From contig JAFSKK010000009.1 of the NCBI GenBank assembly GCA_017448965.1, positions 1 to 64,000 of the forward strand: a DNA stretch of 64,000 nucleotides, read 5' to 3'. Under the pieces are notes generated by a model that was not told the DNA's origin, ran no database searches, and saw only the letters and a list, made by a program, of their open reading frames with translations. Source of the stretch: Bacteroidaceae bacterium. GTDB lineage: Bacteria > Bacteroidota > Bacteroidia > Bacteroidales > Bacteroidaceae. Positions 26,450 to 34,859 of this stretch are shown here, piece after piece. The translations under genes and the position numbers were made by a program. The first letter of the stretch is position 1. Every line of letters starts with the position of its first letter.

Positions 26450-29179
26450 CTACTCTCCATACTGCACAAACAAATTGTCTAATTCTTCATTCGTGTTAAT
26501 AACTGCAACTTTCTCGCGTAATTCGCTATGTGCAGCAAAGTCAAGCCTGCGGAGCACATCACCTGTCGCTGTTTTTGTTTGGCGAATCAGTTGAGCACGT
26601 CCAATACATGGATTTTCTGTTGTATATTGAGCTAATGCTTTTGCCTTGCTCACATTGTCATCACGAGTAGGGTCGTGTGGTTCAAGTATATCTATAATAT
26701 AGTCACCTCCATTCTCTTTTCTGATAACCAAGAAATCAGGATAGAATGGTTTCTTTGTACCTTTATAGTTATGGTACAATGTTAATGCATCGCTGCCACG
26801 TGATGGATTGCGATACCAACAACGATAGTCCTCACGCTTGCGTTCTTCCTTTATCACATTTTGTTCCCAATTATTGAGTTTGATGCGCACCACACCCGTC
26901 TGCTCATTTACAAATAGATGGTCATTGTATTCTTCACCCTCTTCATCATTACGGAACATTATATTTTCGCCTAAGTAGAAGGGGACATTTGATATCTCCT
27001 CACTATCTCGCACAATGTTTCTATATTTTGTTTTAAGAGCATCCGACAAACGGGTTGTCTTATGTCTATAGGCGTCATTTAACTTGTGATATTCCTTCTT
27101 TGCAAAGTCATGCAACTGCTGCATTTGTTCCTCGTCACTGACAAACAATATAACATCCACCATGAAGGTATCTTGCTTATCTGGATTATCATATTTCTTT
27201 CCATACGCAGCGCCTACTCCCTCATTGTTTAATTTCTTCTCAGCTATTCTGTATTGTCTCTCTATATCAACATTCGATTCAGAGAAAATACTATTTACGG
27301 GCTCTGCCTTTATTATTTCACCAAACGCATCATACACATTGGCAAGCATCTCGAAATTTTCCACCTTAGCCTTCGCTTCTGCATATCTGCCACTTTGCTT
27401 GAGTTGTTGAATATAGGCACATATTCTTTCAACTATCTTGTCTATAACTTGCTCTCTTGCATTTAAATCTAAGCCTGATAATAGAAGAAAATTGCATAAG
27501 CTGAATAATGATTTTAGATAGTCATTCATTTGGAATGAACGTATCTGATAAGTTGGCAGAGACAAGCTATTTATAAAATCAACTATCTTCTCACGATCTA
27601 TTCCATCATATTCAAACTCTATATTTATAGGTTCAGAATTGCTGCCTTCTGCTGATTGCTTATTCTGGTTTGGTGTATGACTTACGGAAGAATTTTTAGG
27701 TGTTGAGTTATTCTTTTCTACATTATCACCATAATCTGTTTCTCCAAATAGTGGAAGGGTATAATTTTTTTGTGGCGCTTTGTGATGATTACGCTTTGAG
27801 GTAAGCATTACATAAGTTCCATGTCCGAGCTCTTCATCCATAATATCAGTTGGAAGTTCACCACCTTCTTCGTTTTGAAGTTCGTCAACAACCTTCTTAA
27901 CATTTTCTTTATCGAAGTGAGGAAGGAACAACTGCACATCATTTAGCATATCGTCAACCATTATGCGCTGTTGAATTGGCGTACGCACCATTCTGCCCAA
28001 TAGCTGAGCTATAGCAGTAGAATCAATATATCTTCGGAATGACATCATTGTCTCTGCTCTTGGACAGTCCCAGCCGGTAGATAGTGTTTCCTTAAAGAAC
28101 ACCACTCTTGCCTGTTTGTTGTCTTGTATCTTCGAAGGCTCTAAATATGGCACATCAAGACCATTTATTGTTATGTTCCCCTTAATATCTCCAAATGAAT
28201 GTACTACCTCACCTTTATTAAAAGTGAAACCTGTACGCTCCTCAATCTTTGCAAGACATTCACCTAAAGGTGTTTCTGTGATATTGCTTGCCGTACCATT
28301 CAGCACCTGAATAACAAAGATAGGCTTTACCATCCAATGATGTTGCTCTCTACAAAATGTTTCCCAGTGTTGGCATTTTGCTATCCATTCATCTGTTGCT
28401 GCTTGAAGTACGGCTATATCTTTCTGTTCATTAATATTCTTGGGGTAGTAAATAATAACTCTGTCTTTCAGTAATCCAGAAGAACGAACTTCTTCAGGAC
28501 TTACACGCACAGGTCTATTCGTTGCTGTGGAATTCTTTACCAACTGATTGAAACGTTCAATTGTTGCAGACATTCCTATAACTACTGGCACTGGAGGAAG
28601 TCCATCTTTCTCACTACCTAAGATGAATTTCTGCATGATGGTGGTTGCACGTCCTGCATCAGTTCCTTTCATACCACGATGTGCCTCGTCGATGATGAAG
28701 TATAGTATGTCAGCCTTCTCATATATTGTGTTTGCTAACGTCTCCCATATCGTATATTGGCGATTGTCTGAGTGTTGAGTCAGATTACTGCTCTTGCTCA
28801 ACTTCTGTGTATTCAGAAAATAAATATGTCCTTCCTCCAGTGTCTCACGGTCAAAAGAATCGTCAGAGATTACTACACATTGGTTGAGTTTTATCTTGTC
28901 TGCCTTTGTGTCAATCTTCTCCTTCGATTGCAAATTTAGTTCTGGAGAGTCCGACAACCATACAAAAATGGCATCAGGCTGCTCAACAAACTTCTCGTCA
29001 CCAAACAAGATGTCTTCTATCAGAGCCGACATGATGATGGTCTTGCCGGCACCTGTTGGGGCTGTGAAGGAAACAACCTGATTCTCTCTGCTATTCTTAT
29101 ATTCATTGTGAGCTGCCGCACAATGGTTGCGCAACTTCTCTAATGCTCGTTTCTGAAAGGTTATAAGTTCGTCTAACAT
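26450..29179 (-). CDS. Type III-like restriction helicase subunit (Res)
   Basis: 909 residues, the largest gene of the AT-rich island. N-terminal superfamily 2 helicase: Walker A PTGAGKT (41-47), DEAH box in FIIDEAHRGM, SAT in IGMSATIERF, and a second RecA domain with LLGRMVRTP. The C-terminal part has YPDFLVIRKENGGDYIIDIL followed by EPHDPTRDD, which matches the PD...D core of a nuclease domain but shows Glu-Pro-His in place of the usual E-x-K. Following mod and an AlbA_2 gene, it is expected to translocate on DNA and cut unmodified sites. The start is 8 nt past the AlbA_2 stop. Confidence 0.85.
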   Translation of the reverse strand: MLDELITFQKRALEKLRNHCAAAHNEYKNSRENQVVSFTAPTGAGKTIIMSALIEDILFGDEKFVEQPDAIFVWLSDSPELNLQSKEKIDTKADKIKLNQCVVISDDSFDRETLEEGHIYFLNTQKLSKSSNLTQHSDNRQYTIWETLANTIYEKADILYFIIDEAHRGMKGTDAGRATTIMQKFILGSEKDGLPPVPVVIGMSATIERFNQLVKNSTATNRPVRVSPEEVRSSGLLKDRVIIYYPKNINEQKDIAVLQAATDEWIAKCQHWETFCREQHHWMVKPIFVIQVLNGTASNITETPLGECLAKIEERTGFTFNKGEVVHSFGDIKGNITINGLDVPYLEPSKIQDNKQARVVFFKETLSTGWDCPRAETMMSFRRYIDSTAIAQLLGRMVRTPIQQRIMVDDMLNDVQLFLPHFDKENVKKVVDELQNEEGGELPTDIMDEELGHGTYVMLTSKRNHHKAPQKNYTLPLFGETDYGDNVEKNNSTPKNSSVSHTPNQNKQSAEGSNSEPINIEFEYDGIDREKIVDFINSLSLPTYQIRSFQMNDYLKSLFSLCNFLLLSGLDLNAREQVIDKIVERICAYIQQLKQSGRYAEAKAKVENFEMLANVYDAFGEIIKAEPVNSIFSESNVDIERQYRIAEKKLNNEGVGAAYGKKYDNPDKQDTFMVDVILFVSDEEQMQQLHDFAKKEYHKLNDAYRHKTTRLSDALKTKYRNIVRDSEEISNVPFYLGENIMFRNDEEGEEYNDHLFVNEQTGVVRIKLNNWEQNVIKEERKREDYRCWYRNPSRGSDALTLYHNYKGTKKPFYPDFLVIRKENGGDYIIDILEPHDPTRDDNVSKAKALAQYTTENPCIGRAQLIRQTKTATGDVLRRLDFAAHSELREKVAVINTNEELDNLFVQYGE

Positions 29180-29186
29180 AAAATAA

Positions 29187-30629
29187 TTACTTTAAATAAA
29201 GCGGATTAACTTCCCATTCACCATTCTTTCTGCCATTCACACGTTTCAGTGCCCCATATCGCTGCAATAGTCCGATATTGAATTTCACTCCATCTGCAGT
29301 TATATCCCCCAAAACTTCAGCAACATCCTGTCTTGTGGCTTTTGGGTAGTTCTTCAAATACTCTAAGATTCTCTTTTGGGTAGTGTTTAGTGGCTTTTGG
29401 GTAGTTGCTTCATCCTTTTGGGTAGTATCAATAAGGTTTTCATTAGCCTTTTGGGTAGTAGAATCATCCTTTTGGGTAGTACGCCAGATGCGAGCAATAA
29501 ATTGGTTACCATCAGGACGATCTATCAGCTCTACATCGCTACCAGATGCCATCACACGAGGAATACCTGAGCCCAATCCTCTATACGGCATCGTATTTGA
29601 ACCAAATTGTGCCAACAACATATTCCTTGGGTCAGAGTTACCCAACATTATTTCTTCGATTGTTTGTCCGTCAGGCAGACTACCAGGATTGATAATTTCC
29701 ACGCGATTATCGAACACTAACAACCGGATTGCTGCAGGTTTCAACAGATCAAGGTGTACGAGGGCATTCTGTATCAGCTCTTCCAGCACCACCTCTGGTA
29801 TTTCCAATTCGCCGACACTATTGAATGACTGGTCGTTTTGCGGACGATGCAAACAAGATTTCACCCACCTCATAGCCTCTTCATACATCTCTGGTATCGT
29901 ACCCGTAATGTCTCGACTGTCACGATATTTAGTACCACTCATTTCGTTGCCGTAGAACCACACTGCTTTAATGCAATGCTGAGGGCGGTACTGTTGAGGT
30001 TCTTTTGCAAAGAACATTAACCCTGCAATAGTCAGCCGTCCCATATCGTCAATGATATGAGCATTACGAAGCACGTTTCTGCGAGGCATCTTAAAGTCGT
30101 CAACCCCTTTATTATACACGTGGGTAAAATAACTATCCAATGCCTTTGTGTCAATATCATTTTCCGTAGAACCTTCCACACCATCAGCATCAGCCTGATA
30201 TTGGTGTGAGTTTTGCAGTAAACGACGAATCTCTACATTTTCTGTCACCCTACGCTTATCAGAACTCTGCTTTACCCAAATATTTCCAGCCAAGTCCTTA
30301 TAAGGTTTATAGGCACCATTCTTCACGTATGCAATCACATAAGCCTTACCATCATGTTTTACTGTCTCCGTCTCGATATAAATAACGGGACGCACCTGTT
30401 CGTTGGCTGTATTTCCCAACTCACGCGAGGTGTACTGCACCTGTTCGTAAGTCAGTCCCACCATTCTACCTGTTTTGTCTTCAGCGCCAAACACGATGAT
30501 GCCACCACGGGTATTAGCGAAGGCAACCAACTCCTCAGCTATCTGCTTCTGGGTGGTGAACTCCAATTTGTATTGCACTGTCGTGGATTCACCAAGACTA
30601 CATAGTTCTATAAGTTCTTTTTCGGTCAT
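29187..30629 (-). CDS. AlbA_2 (Schlafen-like)/HATPase-like protein inside the RM operon
   Basis: 480 residues. Order: an AlbA_2 domain (about 1-140; TVQYKLEFT, ELVAFANTRGGIIVFGAEDK), a middle region with NVLRNAHIIDDMGRLTIAGLMFF, an HATPase-type segment (LIQNALVHLD, FDNRVEIINPGSLPDG, GNSDPRNMLLAQF), a linker with five TTQK repeats, and a C-terminal winged helix (RILEYLKNYPKATRQDVAEVLG). Related proteins are often annotated as transcription regulators or ATP-binding proteins. Its start overlaps the mod stop (ATGA) and it lies 8 nt ahead of res, so it appears to be a real third component of the restriction system. Confidence 0.8.
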   Translation of the reverse strand: MTEKELIELCSLGESTTVQYKLEFTTQKQIAEELVAFANTRGGIIVFGAEDKTGRMVGLTYEQVQYTSRELGNTANEQVRPVIYIETETVKHDGKAYVIAYVKNGAYKPYKDLAGNIWVKQSSDKRRVTENVEIRRLLQNSHQYQADADGVEGSTENDIDTKALDSYFTHVYNKGVDDFKMPRRNVLRNAHIIDDMGRLTIAGLMFFAKEPQQYRPQHCIKAVWFYGNEMSGTKYRDSRDITGTIPEMYEEAMRWVKSCLHRPQNDQSFNSVGELEIPEVVLEELIQNALVHLDLLKPAAIRLLVFDNRVEIINPGSLPDGQTIEEIMLGNSDPRNMLLAQFGSNTMPYRGLGSGIPRVMASGSDVELIDRPDGNQFIARIWRTTQKDDSTTQKANENLIDTTQKDEATTQKPLNTTQKRILEYLKNYPKATRQDVAEVLGDITADGVKFNIGLLQRYGALKRVNGRKNGEWEVNPLYLK

Positions 30630-32563
30630 CTTGTCACGTTAATTCTAAAGTTATCTAAGTAGTCACGATATAACTGGCATGTCTGCCTCTTTGGAAAATG
30701 TTTCGCCATTTCTTTATACATCATGTCACTATCTACTACAAGATATATCATTGTAATGTCTTCATGCTTATCTACTTCATCAACAAACTGCCCGAAAGAT
30801 TTCTCGTCTGTCAGCACAGCAAAGTGGTTTTCTGGCAATACAAGCATTTCTGGAACACCGTCTTTCTCCAATTGTGGACATTGACCAAAAGCGCCAGCTT
30901 TCATCCACAGCATTGGTAGAAGTTCGCGGAACTGGCGTCCTAATGCAACTTGCGTCTTGTCGAGGAAGTCAAGTTTGAAGAATACACAGTTAGATTCAAA
31001 TCCTTCTTTCATCTGCCTGTGGTCTGTGCCTAAGTATTCACCTTTCAGCGGTTGTCCGTTTACATCGTGTCCTTCTATAGAACATACTGTGCGAGGCCAG
31101 TTCACATATCGGGCTATGCCTAATCGTTCCCATTCTTCATCGCCAGGCTTTAAGCCCTGCTTTGTCAGCGTCTTAGCCTCCTGTTCGCTCACCTCGTTGT
31201 TGGTCACCATAATACAGCGACGATTGCCACCATCTTCTGCATTCAGCAGGTTAACAGCATGAAGAGTTGTGCCTGAGCCTGCAAAGAAATCCACAATCAA
31301 TGCATTGGGCTTGTTGGCAACGAAGAATCTGATAGTGTCGTGGACAGCATAAAGGGATTTTGGGAAAGAGAAACGTCCCTGACCAATAATGGCATTAAGA
31401 ATAGCACTACCATAATGCCTTGCACTATGTATCGGAATCCTCCATTGAGTCCCTGGAATAAAAGAACGTTTCGTTTCTGTCCCCTTTAATTGCAGTTCGT
31501 TATTACTACCCCCTCTGCTCATTATTTTGTAGGTTCCATCATTTATCTTTTCTATTTCCCCTTCTGCTAGATATGTAATAACCCAACCATTCTCATTCCT
31601 TGATATTGAGCGAATATACCCACCATCAAGCCGCTCATATACTTTTTCTTGACTCAATTGCCAGCAGCCTTCTTCACCATTCTTTTTTATTGGCCATATT
31701 ATTTCCTCATTGTCGGCACATAAAATGGCATTTCTATCGTCACTAATATTTAGAGATTCGCCACATCTAAGAATTTTTCCATCATACGAACTAACATAAA
31801 TTGGATAGAAAAGATTGGGGCGTTCAACTCTTGTATCATGCGAACCACTTCTGCGAAGCATCCTCCAAAAGGGCGTATTGCTTGTATCAGACTTTTCTGA
31901 TTCATTTATAAGCCATTCCTTTCCTAATGGTAGGGCTAAAGGTGTACAGTCGCCAAATTGCACAAAGAAAATATATTCATCTGTTCTTGCAAATCCTCCA
32001 ATACGTGCCACTCCTGTTGGATTTATCACACTGCTCACCATCTGAATTCTTGCCTCTGGAAACAATTCCTCCAGCAGACATCCCAGATGTAGGTATTCTT
32101 TTTCATCGATAGTGACTATCAGCACAGAATCTTTCGGATTCAGCAATTTCTTTGCCAACAGCAAACGACGCTTCATCATCGAAAGCCATTTTGAGTGACG
32201 ATACAGGTCAGAAGAGTCAACATAATCATTGTTATACTTCCAATCTTTTGCACCAGTATTGTATGGTGGGTCAATATAGATGCAATCCACCATTCCCGGA
32301 TAAAGATAAGCCAATAGTTGCAGGGCATAATAATTATCTGCCTCTATTAATGCATGCCATAAGTCTTTATCAGGAGCATGCAAAACTTGGTCCATTATTC
32401 TGAGAGTAGGATATATAGGACCCTCGTTGAGTCCCTCAGGCATATGATCCTCGAACACCAAGCCGAATTTCTTCTGCTTCAAAAGACGTTTTAATTCCGC
32501 ATCAATTCTGCTGCGCAAATCATCATCCTTTATTTGAGCTATCAAATCATTTATTGCTGACAT
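30626..32563 (-). CDS. Type III-like DNA methyltransferase (Mod)
   Basis: 645 residues. A beta-class N6-adenine methyltransferase: the catalytic DPPYNTG (98-104) comes before the SAM-binding FFAGSGTT (about 405-412), with a long target-recognition region between. It should methylate one strand of a short asymmetric site to protect host DNA from the Res complex. The recognition sequence cannot be read. Base composition is AT-rich like res. Promoter at 32723-32753. No long homopolymer or tandem repeat was seen inside the gene, so switching by slippage is not evident. It overlaps the next gene by 4 nt. Confidence 0.9.
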   Translation of the reverse strand: MSAINDLIAQIKDDDLRSRIDAELKRLLKQKKFGLVFEDHMPEGLNEGPIYPTLRIMDQVLHAPDKDLWHALIEADNYYALQLLAYLYPGMVDCIYIDPPYNTGAKDWKYNNDYVDSSDLYRHSKWLSMMKRRLLLAKKLLNPKDSVLIVTIDEKEYLHLGCLLEELFPEARIQMVSSVINPTGVARIGGFARTDEYIFFVQFGDCTPLALPLGKEWLINESEKSDTSNTPFWRMLRRSGSHDTRVERPNLFYPIYVSSYDGKILRCGESLNISDDRNAILCADNEEIIWPIKKNGEEGCWQLSQEKVYERLDGGYIRSISRNENGWVITYLAEGEIEKINDGTYKIMSRGGSNNELQLKGTETKRSFIPGTQWRIPIHSARHYGSAILNAIIGQGRFSFPKSLYAVHDTIRFFVANKPNALIVDFFAGSGTTLHAVNLLNAEDGGNRRCIMVTNNEVSEQEAKTLTKQGLKPGDEEWERLGIARYVNWPRTVCSIEGHDVNGQPLKGEYLGTDHRQMKEGFESNCVFFKLDFLDKTQVALGRQFRELLPMLWMKAGAFGQCPQLEKDGVPEMLVLPENHFAVLTDEKSFGQFVDEVDKHEDITMIYLVVDSDMMYKEMAKHFPKRQTCQLYRDYLDNFRINVTR

Positions 32564-32571
32564 ATTAAATC

Positions 32572-32706
32572 CTATTTATAGAAAACCTTGCTTCTCACAT
32601 CCACAGGACGCGAACTTTTGCCTATCTTAACCCAATCCTCACGGAAGCTTGGATTGGTCAGTATATAAACGTATCCAGGTTCTTTGTCTGCCAACTTATT
32701 CTTAGG
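32572..32706 (-). pseudogene. Remnant of a GIY-YIG-type nuclease gene
   Basis: The minus strand reads, in one frame, KLADKEPGYVYILTNP, SFREDWVKIGKSSRPVDVRS and then KVFYK-stop. The Y-V-Y-I-L and WVKIGKS parts match the N-terminal GIY-YIG (T5orf172/MUG113) fold. The usual continuation (about 40 residues or more) is missing and no ATG precedes the fragment. It sits between the mod promoter and mod, so it is carried in the mod leader. Confidence 0.75.
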
Positions 32707-32722
32707 TTTTAGATTTCAATCG

Positions 32723-32753
32723 CAAAGGTACGAATAACTCGCCACAATACAAA
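32723..32753 (-). promoter_or_regulatory. Promoter for the mod operon
   Basis: On the minus strand TTTG (32753-32750), 19 nt, then TACCTTTG (32730-32723): consensus. The leader to mod is about 150 nt and contains the GIY-YIG remnant. The stretch 32754-32886 shows nothing else recognisable. Confidence 0.75.
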
Positions 32754-32886
32754 ATAAAAGAAGGAATCTTTTCTTGGCTTCTTCTGTTTTCCTCTGTAAA
32801 AGCAACCATTCTTGTGGGATTACGAAAATGGTCATCCGCATCTATGTCTATTGGTTATACGTTTTATTCACGGGGGTATCAACATT

Positions 32887-33330
32887 TTAGAGGTCAACCT
32901 CGTAAGCATCGCATTCGAGGGGCACAGACACGCCGTTCTCCTGCAGCAGCGCATCAATCTCCGCCTTCCGTTCGGGCGAGATGCGCAACACCCCTGAGCG
33001 GTAGCGCCCGTACTGGGTGCGGCTGTTGAAATACGCCTGCAACACAGCATAAGCAGCCTTCGCCTCCTTGTAGGAAAGAAGGTCGAAATACTTCTCGAAG
33101 CCAACCCCATAAATGGTGCCGAACGAATCCTTGAAGAACTGGCACTTGTCGCCTTCCATCACGATGGCATCAGGATTCACCATCTGCACGGTTTCCAAAC
33201 TCTTGCTGCACTTCCTGCGCACAATCTGGCGCAGACACACTTCAGCCGACGGGCAGTCAGCACGCATACATTGCACCACCTTCTTCTGAAGTTTCTCGAT
33301 ATTCATTGTTGGTTTTTCCATATCACTCAT
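32887..33330 (-). CDS. Cysteine-rich hypothetical protein (DUF6078-like)
   Basis: 147 residues, with ATGs also at 33321 and 33306; the last (MNIEKLQKKVVQCMRADC) would give 139. Cysteines cluster in the first third: QCMRADCPSAEVCLRQIVRR and KCSKSLE. Further on it has CQFFKDSFGTIYGVGFEKYF and RTQYGRYRSGVLRISPERKAEI. It resembles a small family common in Prevotella, but no function is known to me. The cysteines could bind metal. No signal peptide. A -7 box (TACCTTTG) lies at 33347-33354. Confidence 0.65.
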   Translation of the reverse strand: MSDMEKPTMNIEKLQKKVVQCMRADCPSAEVCLRQIVRRKCSKSLETVQMVNPDAIVMEGDKCQFFKDSFGTIYGVGFEKYFDLLSYKEAKAAYAVLQAYFNSRTQYGRYRSGVLRISPERKAEIDALLQENGVSVPLECDAYEVDL

Positions 33331-33346
33331 TATTTACATTCAACGG

Positions 33347-33354
33347 CAAAGGTA
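33347..33354 (-). promoter_or_regulatory. -7 box for the cysteine-rich gene
   Basis: TACCTTTG on the minus strand, 16 nt upstream of the first ATG. At the -33 place CTTG is seen instead of TTTG. The expected start near 33340 leaves only about 10 nt of leader for the ATG at 33330, or about 35 nt for the one at 33306. Confidence 0.55.
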
Positions 33355-33448
33355 CAAATTTCTTTTCAATCCACCAAGCATTTCACCATTTCTTCACACG
33401 AGCATCTTCTTTTTCCCCACACAAACACCCTCGTTTGAAACCCCTGTT

Positions 33449-33537
33449 TTGTAACATTTGTAACACACGCAGTGTTACATCTGTAACATACCCACTGTTA
33501 CAAGTGTAACACTGGCACTGTTACAAGTGTAACACAA
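33449..33537. repeat. Cluster of GTTACA/TGTAAC palindromes
   Basis: A 20-bp unit, CACTGTTACAAGTGTAACAC, occurs at 33493-33512 and 33516-33535. It is preceded by GTTACATCTGTAAC and two TGTAACA half sites. The same words build the arms of the palindrome at 16881-17018. No gene was found in 33355-33724. Confidence 0.85.
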
Positions 33538-33596
33538 CAGCATCCTCAAAAGATAAGAGCCGAAAGAACATACTGCGGTTGACGTTCAATCACAAA

Positions 33597-33639
33597 ATAA
33601 AGGACGCGTATACTAAAAGATTGTTTACGCGTCCTTTAT
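33597..33639 (-). terminator. Terminator after the DUF3791/DUF3990 cassette
   Basis: ATAAAGGACGCGTA / TACGCGTCCTTTAT, a perfect 14-bp stem with a 15-nt loop, followed on the minus strand by TTTTG. Confidence 0.7.
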
Positions 33640-33724
33640 ATATGGCCTTTTACCTGATGGGATGTCAAAACTCAAAAAACACAGACATCCCTGCATAGGT
33701 AAACTATTTGTTAGTATTTCTCCT

Positions 33725-33931
33725 TCACATTCCCCTATACTCAGCAATCACTTCATCCGCTATATATCGATTCCCGAAAGTGTAAAGCATGGTGGAGGGA
33801 TCGTGCAGTTCTTCACACGTTTTGGAGGTGTAGAACAGTTCTAAGGCACGTTCAGGAGTGATGTCAAGTTGCTCTGCAAGCGCCATCACCACCCCTCCTA
33901 TCTTATACCACATTTGATCTGGACGTAACAT
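33725..33931 (-). CDS. DUF3791 protein
   Basis: 68 residues. It matches the small helical DUF3791 family: a first helix that includes IGGVVMALAEQLDITPERALELFY, a middle turn and a C-terminal YTFGNRYIADEVIAEY. These proteins are found next to DUF3990 genes in Bacteroidetes, and a partner or antitoxin-like role is suspected but not shown. It begins 3 nt after the DUF3990 stop. It is the last gene of a three-gene cassette. Confidence 0.7.
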   Translation of the reverse strand: MLRPDQMWYKIGGVVMALAEQLDITPERALELFYTSKTCEELHDPSTMLYTFGNRYIADEVIAEYRGM

Positions 33932-33934
33932 AAT

Positions 33935-34417
33935 CTAAACATTTTGGGATTCAACAAATTGGAGACAAGTATCAACAATGGATTGACTCAGGATACAGAT
34001 TTGATTGTTGGGCTGATGTTTTGACAATTCCACCAATGCTGCTTCTGCCGACATCCTACCGTTCATATAGTCTTCGACCGTATCAATCACATTATCATTG
34101 GCGACGCCACCTTCCACCACATCATACGATTGCCACAACTTCCGACCTTTACGATTGGCTACAATAAAATCAAGCCAAGTCTTATCGTATGCTTCAAACT
34201 TCAAATATCGACAAATCTTCTTTGCCTTTTCCACATCAAAATCGTAAATGCTCACAACAGGTGCAGCCAGTTTTCTTCTCCCCATCCGTTCTGCCCATCG
34301 CACGGCCTGCTCTTTCATATCAGTAACATAAAAGCCTTCGCCAAAATCAAGGTTTTGTCTTCCCAATGACACCAAAGGATTAGATACTTCGATGACGGAA
34401 CCATGATACACTTTCAT
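33935..34417 (-). CDS. DUF3990 protein (ADP-ribosyltransferase-like fold)
   Basis: 160 residues from the ATG at 34417, which overlaps the upstream stop (ATGA). The opening KVYHGSVIEVSNPLVSLGR, then LDFGEGFYVTDMKEQAVRWA matches DUF3990, which is thought to belong to the ADP-ribosyltransferase fold: the YHG strand would bind NAD and the GFYVT strand follows. KTWLDFIVANRKGR comes later. It could modify a host or phage target. The flanking DUF3791 proteins would then be its antitoxin or carriers. Catalytic activity is inferred from the fold only. Confidence 0.7.
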   Translation of the reverse strand: MKVYHGSVIEVSNPLVSLGRQNLDFGEGFYVTDMKEQAVRWAERMGRRKLAAPVVSIYDFDVEKAKKICRYLKFEAYDKTWLDFIVANRKGRKLWQSYDVVEGGVANDNVIDTVEDYMNGRMSAEAALVELSKHQPNNQICILSQSIVDTCLQFVESQNV

Positions 34418-34707
34418 CGCGCTCCTCCTTTCTTTTCTTCCCAATACTTTAACGTCTCTATTACATCAGCTGTTACATTCTCACGGCTCTCTGTATGCAG
34501 CGTGTCATAACAAGCAATCAAATAATCATGAATCAATCCCACCTTATTCATGCGTTGGAATATGGCAGAAGGAGACTCCTTCAGAGCCAACGCAACGGAT
34601 TCTATACAGGAACTAACAAAAGTCATCACACGTTCCTGTTCTGTTGGATAAGCATAACCTTCATCCCAGATATATGTTTCCTTTGATGGACGGGGTATCG
34701 TATTCAT
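34414..34707 (-). CDS. DUF3791-like protein, first gene of the cassette
   Basis: 97 residues. After an acidic/Tyr-rich start it reads FVSSCIESVALALKESPSAI, then FQRMNKVGLIHDYLIACYDT and LHTESRENVTADVIETLKYW, the helical pattern of DUF3791. Its stop overlaps the DUF3990 start by 4 nt, so translation is coupled. A -7 box TACTTTTG lies on the minus strand at 34741-34748, about 34 nt upstream. Confidence 0.65.
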   Translation of the reverse strand: MNTIPRPSKETYIWDEGYAYPTEQERVMTFVSSCIESVALALKESPSAIFQRMNKVGLIHDYLIACYDTLHTESRENVTADVIETLKYWEEKKGGAR

Positions 34708-34859
34708 GGAAAATATTTTGTTGTTTATCTATCTCTGTTGCAAAAGTACGACTTATATTCAGAAGAAAAAAGATTTTGAAGAAAAAATCAGCATTTAGGC
34801 CTCATCTTGGCAACAATTCTTGGCGACAATTCATGTTCAAGATTTCTCGCAGATCCTGA

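Noticed and set aside
32812..32997. 61-codon plus-strand frame between the mod leader and the cysteine-rich gene
   Set aside because: Overlaps the end of the cysteine-rich gene and has no recognisable features.
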